6,682 nucleotides of DNA from Gemmatimonadota bacterium (GTDB lineage Bacteria; Latescibacterota; UBA2968): assembly GCA_002714465.1 (NCBI GenBank), contig PAXL01000010.1, positions 42,558 to 49,239 of the forward strand. The letters are read 5' to 3'. Of the stretch, positions 4,695 to 6,682 are shown in pieces. Position 1 is the stretch's first letter. Every line of letters starts with the position of its first letter. The translations under genes were made by a program, and so were the position numbers. The notes beneath the pieces are model-generated. The model saw only the letters and a program-made list of their open reading frames with translations. It searched no databases and was not told where the DNA came from.

Positions 4695-6682
4695 CTAGCC
4701 ATCACAAGCCAAGATCGACGGCCGGCAATCTCCGAACGCGTCATCCAAGATGGACATATCAATGACGTCGGCTGCCTCTGGCAACGGATCGATGCCCGTC
4801 AACCCGAGCACATCCCACATCGAACCAGCCATTTCGTCATAACTCATTGAGAAAAGTCCATCCGTCTCAGTCAGAGAACTTTCCATCAAAGGCACCTGGG
4901 CGTAGTGGATGTAGATCTGGTACGAGATGTCCATCCCTACGTCTACACCGCCACCGAGGTTGGGGGACCCGTTGTACATCACGTCCATGGCCGTCTCGGG
5001 ATCTGCAAACGCTGCTTCCCAACCCTTGACCATGGCCCTAGTGAAGCCAACAAGTGCGTCTCGATGGTTCTCGGCGAACTCCTTTGTGGCGAACGCAAGG
5101 TCGTGGTACATCGGCATCCCCATGTCGGCGTAGGAGACCGCCACGTTGTCGATGCCCATGCCGTCCAACACCACCGGGTGGCTGTTCATGTAGTTGACCA
5201 TTCCGTCAACAAGGCCTTCGGCGACTGGAGACGGGTCCCAACCAACCGGGACCATCTCATAACAACCTGGCTCAAGCCCGTTGATCACCAGCAGCGCATC
5301 AAGTTGGACAATGTCCCCCGGCGTGGCGCCGATCTTCTTGCCGCAGAGTTCCTCTGCTGTGTAGATCGGGGACTCAGCCAGCGAACTGATCCCCAAGATG
5401 CCCTGCTGGAGCCTCGTCCCGAAGACCACGAACTCTTCGCCCTGTGACGCCGAGTCGGCGATCATGGCTAGACCGCCGAAGCCAATGTCGGCTGCGCCGC
5501 CGGCAAGGATCTGCACCGGATGGGGCACATTTGGACCACCAAACTCGAAGACCGGCTCAACGCCCTCGTCCGCGAAGTACCCAAGCTCATCGGCCATGTA
5601 GAGGCCAGCAAACCCGGGGTCGGCAATCCAGTTGAGCCGGACCCGAACTGGAGTGGCCTCGGCTGCCTCAGGTTCAGGGGCAGCACCAATAAACGGCACC
5701 TCGAATGTGCCATCCATGACCCCTGCCAGTCGTGTCTCGTACAGGGCCATGGCCTCAGCGGAGATCTCTGCGGCGTTGAAGTCTGAATGCATCAACAACT
5801 CGAACGCTCCCCCACTCATTGGGGTACTGAGGTACTCCTCCCAGGTGCCGTTTTCGATTCCTTCCACCATCGTCCGGACGTTCACGCCGAACTTGGACCA
5901 CATTGACGCCACCACGTTTCCGGGGGCCAACGCAGACTCGTCGTAGACGTACCCGAACCCTGAGAGTCCCCGTTCTGCGACCTCAGCGAGCATTCCGAAG
6001 GAACCAGCGTTACCGCAGGCCATAAACACATCGGCTCCCTGATCGGCCTGCGCTGCAGTCGCTTCCTTGGCGAGCGCTGCGTCAATCCAGCTACCGAGGA
6101 AGGCATCAAGCCGCGTCGCTGCCGGATTGACTTCTTGGGCTCCGAGCAAGAAAGCCTCAACTGAAGCCCGGCACGCGGGGATGTCATACCCGGAGTTGGT
6201 ACCGAGAACGCCTGTCTGAGAAATGCCGCCGGCGAGGATCCCCGCCAGATAGGCCGGCTCATACATGTTCATCGCATAATCGACGATGTTCGGACCCTCG
6301 ACTCCGCACCAACCGCCACACGATCCCTGCCAGGCAAATTTGCTGTCCGGGAATTCAGGGGCTAGCTCATGAATCGGAGCTCCGTAATCGAAGGAATGCC
6401 CAATAATCAGATCAACCCCGTCATTAGCGAAACCACTCATAACGCGAGTGGCCCCTTGAGCATCGAAGGGAGCGTTCTCGACAAACTGGAGATCGATCAG
6501 GCCCTCAGCTTCGAGTTCCTTGACGCCCTCATATGCCGCCTGGCACCACGAGAGGTCGTTTATTGCACAGGGAAGGAGTATGGCGACACTGACCTTTTCA
6601 CCTGCCGCTCCGTCACCGTCGTCCGCAGCAGCAGGTGCGGCAGTAGTAGCCGGTGCGGCAGTAGTAGCCGGTGCGGCAGTAG
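4695..6682 (-). CDS. Fused periplasmic solute-binding protein: BMP/PnrA-like domain + NMT1/ThiY-like domain (5' end outside window)
   Basis: The frame is open from the right edge (first whole codon at 6680) to TAG at 4695-4697, giving at least 661 residues. Visible residues 1-26 are an Ala/Pro/Thr-rich spacer with TTAAPA repeats, like the linker after a lipoprotein anchor; the signal peptide lies outside. Residues about 27-330 form a BMP/PnrA-like domain: VSVAILLPCAINDLSW, GVDLIIGHSFDYG, MYEPAYLAGILAGG, QADQGADVFMACGNAG and NVVASMWSKFG. Residues 331-343 are a Pro/Glu/Ala linker (GAAPEPEAAEATP). Residues about 344-661 form an NMT1/ThiY/SsuA-like domain: VRVRLNWIADPGFAGLY, ADELGYFADEGVEPVF, GGAADIGFGG, ELCGKKIGATPG and FTRAMVKGWEAAF. 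Single-domain members of either family are about half this size. An ATG at 6438-6440 is internal, because conserved BMP sequence precedes it. It presumably delivers ligand to the downstream ABC system. The ligand is unknown: BMP proteins bind nucleosides, and NMT1-type proteins bind pyrimidine precursors, sulfonates or similar. Confidence 0.92.
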   Translation of the reverse strand, partial: TAAPATTAAPATTAAPAAADDGDGAAGEKVSVAILLPCAINDLSWCQAAYEGVKELEAEGLIDLQFVENAPFDAQGATRVMSGFANDGVDLIIGHSFDYGAPIHELAPEFPDSKFAWQGSCGGWCGVEGPNIVDYAMNMYEPAYLAGILAGGISQTGVLGTNSGYDIPACRASVEAFLLGAQEVNPAATRLDAFLGSWIDAALAKEATAAQADQGADVFMACGNAGSFGMLAEVAERGLSGFGYVYDESALAPGNVVASMWSKFGVNVRTMVEGIENGTWEEYLSTPMSGGAFELLMHSDFNAAEISAEAMALYETRLAGVMDGTFEVPFIGAAPEPEAAEATPVRVRLNWIADPGFAGLYMADELGYFADEGVEPVFEFGGPNVPHPVQILAGGAADIGFGGLAMIADSASQGEEFVVFGTRLQQGILGISSLAESPIYTAEELCGKKIGATPGDIVQLDALLVINGLEPGCYEMVPVGWDPSPVAEGLVDGMVNYMNSHPVVLDGMGIDNVAVSYADMGMPMYHDLAFATKEFAENHRDALVGFTRAMVKGWEAAFADPETAMDVMYNGSPNLGGGVDVGMDISYQIYIHYAQVPLMESSLTETDGLFSMSYDEMAGSMWDVLGLTGIDPLPEAADVIDMSILDDAFGDCRPSILACDG
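6634..6682. repeat. 18-bp tandem repeat in the N-terminal spacer of the binding protein
   Basis: The unit ggtgcggcagtagtagcc occurs 2.7 times without mismatch and reaches the window edge. On the minus strand it encodes the hexapeptide TTAAPA, so copy-number change would keep the frame and only change spacer length. Such Ala/Pro/Thr repeats are typical of flexible tethers behind lipoprotein anchors. Confidence 0.9.

Noticed and set aside
4905..5447. A 180-residue plus-strand frame, with other plus-strand frames over 2744-3369 and 3831-4199
   Set aside because: All lie opposite well-supported minus-strand genes, have His/Arg/Pro-rich translations typical of antisense frames, and show no recognisable domain.
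6438..6440. ATG at 6438-6440 as the start of the binding protein
   Set aside because: The frame continues open to the edge, and the upstream 80 codons encode the first strand and helix of the BMP domain plus a lipoprotein-type spacer.

Overview
The window reads as one strand of an accessory or catabolic operon. Every convincing gene lies on the minus strand, so transcription runs from the right edge to the left. Base composition is moderately GC-rich by eye, about high fifties percent. The Thr/Ala/Pro-rich spacer at the start of the binding protein (TTAAPA repeats) and the abundance of Ala and Gly suggest a free-living, possibly marine, actinomycete-like bacterium such as an Acidimicrobiia relative. 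That taxonomic guess is weak. No rRNA, tRNA, insertion sequence, CRISPR array or origin is visible.

Layout in transcription order. (1) 6682-4695: a very long solute-binding protein, open at the right edge, that fuses two unrelated binding-protein families in one reading frame. The first is a BMP/PnrA-like domain (nucleoside-receptor family); the second is an NMT1/ThiY/SsuA-like domain. (2) 4694-4526: a 169-base gap holding a 15-bp perfect hairpin just after the binding-protein stop. (3) 4525-3680: an SsuB/TauB/NrtD-type ABC ATPase. (4) 3687-2476: a GcvT-superfamily, folate-dependent methyl/aminomethyl-transferase-like protein, overlapping the ATPase by 8 bases if the GTG start is right. (5) 2475-2373: a short AT-rich gap. 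(6) 2372-1464, 1441-539 and 516-1: three tandem Amidohydrolase_2-family genes (called A, B and C here), each separated by exactly 22 bases. C runs off the left edge.

A and B are a recent but mosaic duplication. Their middle and C-terminal parts are almost identical, while the N-terminal third and one short patch around the last metal-ligand loop differ strongly. C is an older paralogue.

Working model (inference): the fused binding protein captures one or two small molecules outside the membrane and the ATPase powers uptake. The GcvT-like enzyme would remove a methyl or one-carbon group to tetrahydrofolate, and the amidohydrolases would hydrolyse or decarboxylate the product. The substrate cannot be read from the sequence. 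No permease gene lies in the window; one is expected upstream of the right edge. The most unusual elements are the two-family binding-protein fusion and the triplicated amidohydrolases, two of which depart from the family's normal histidine ligands.
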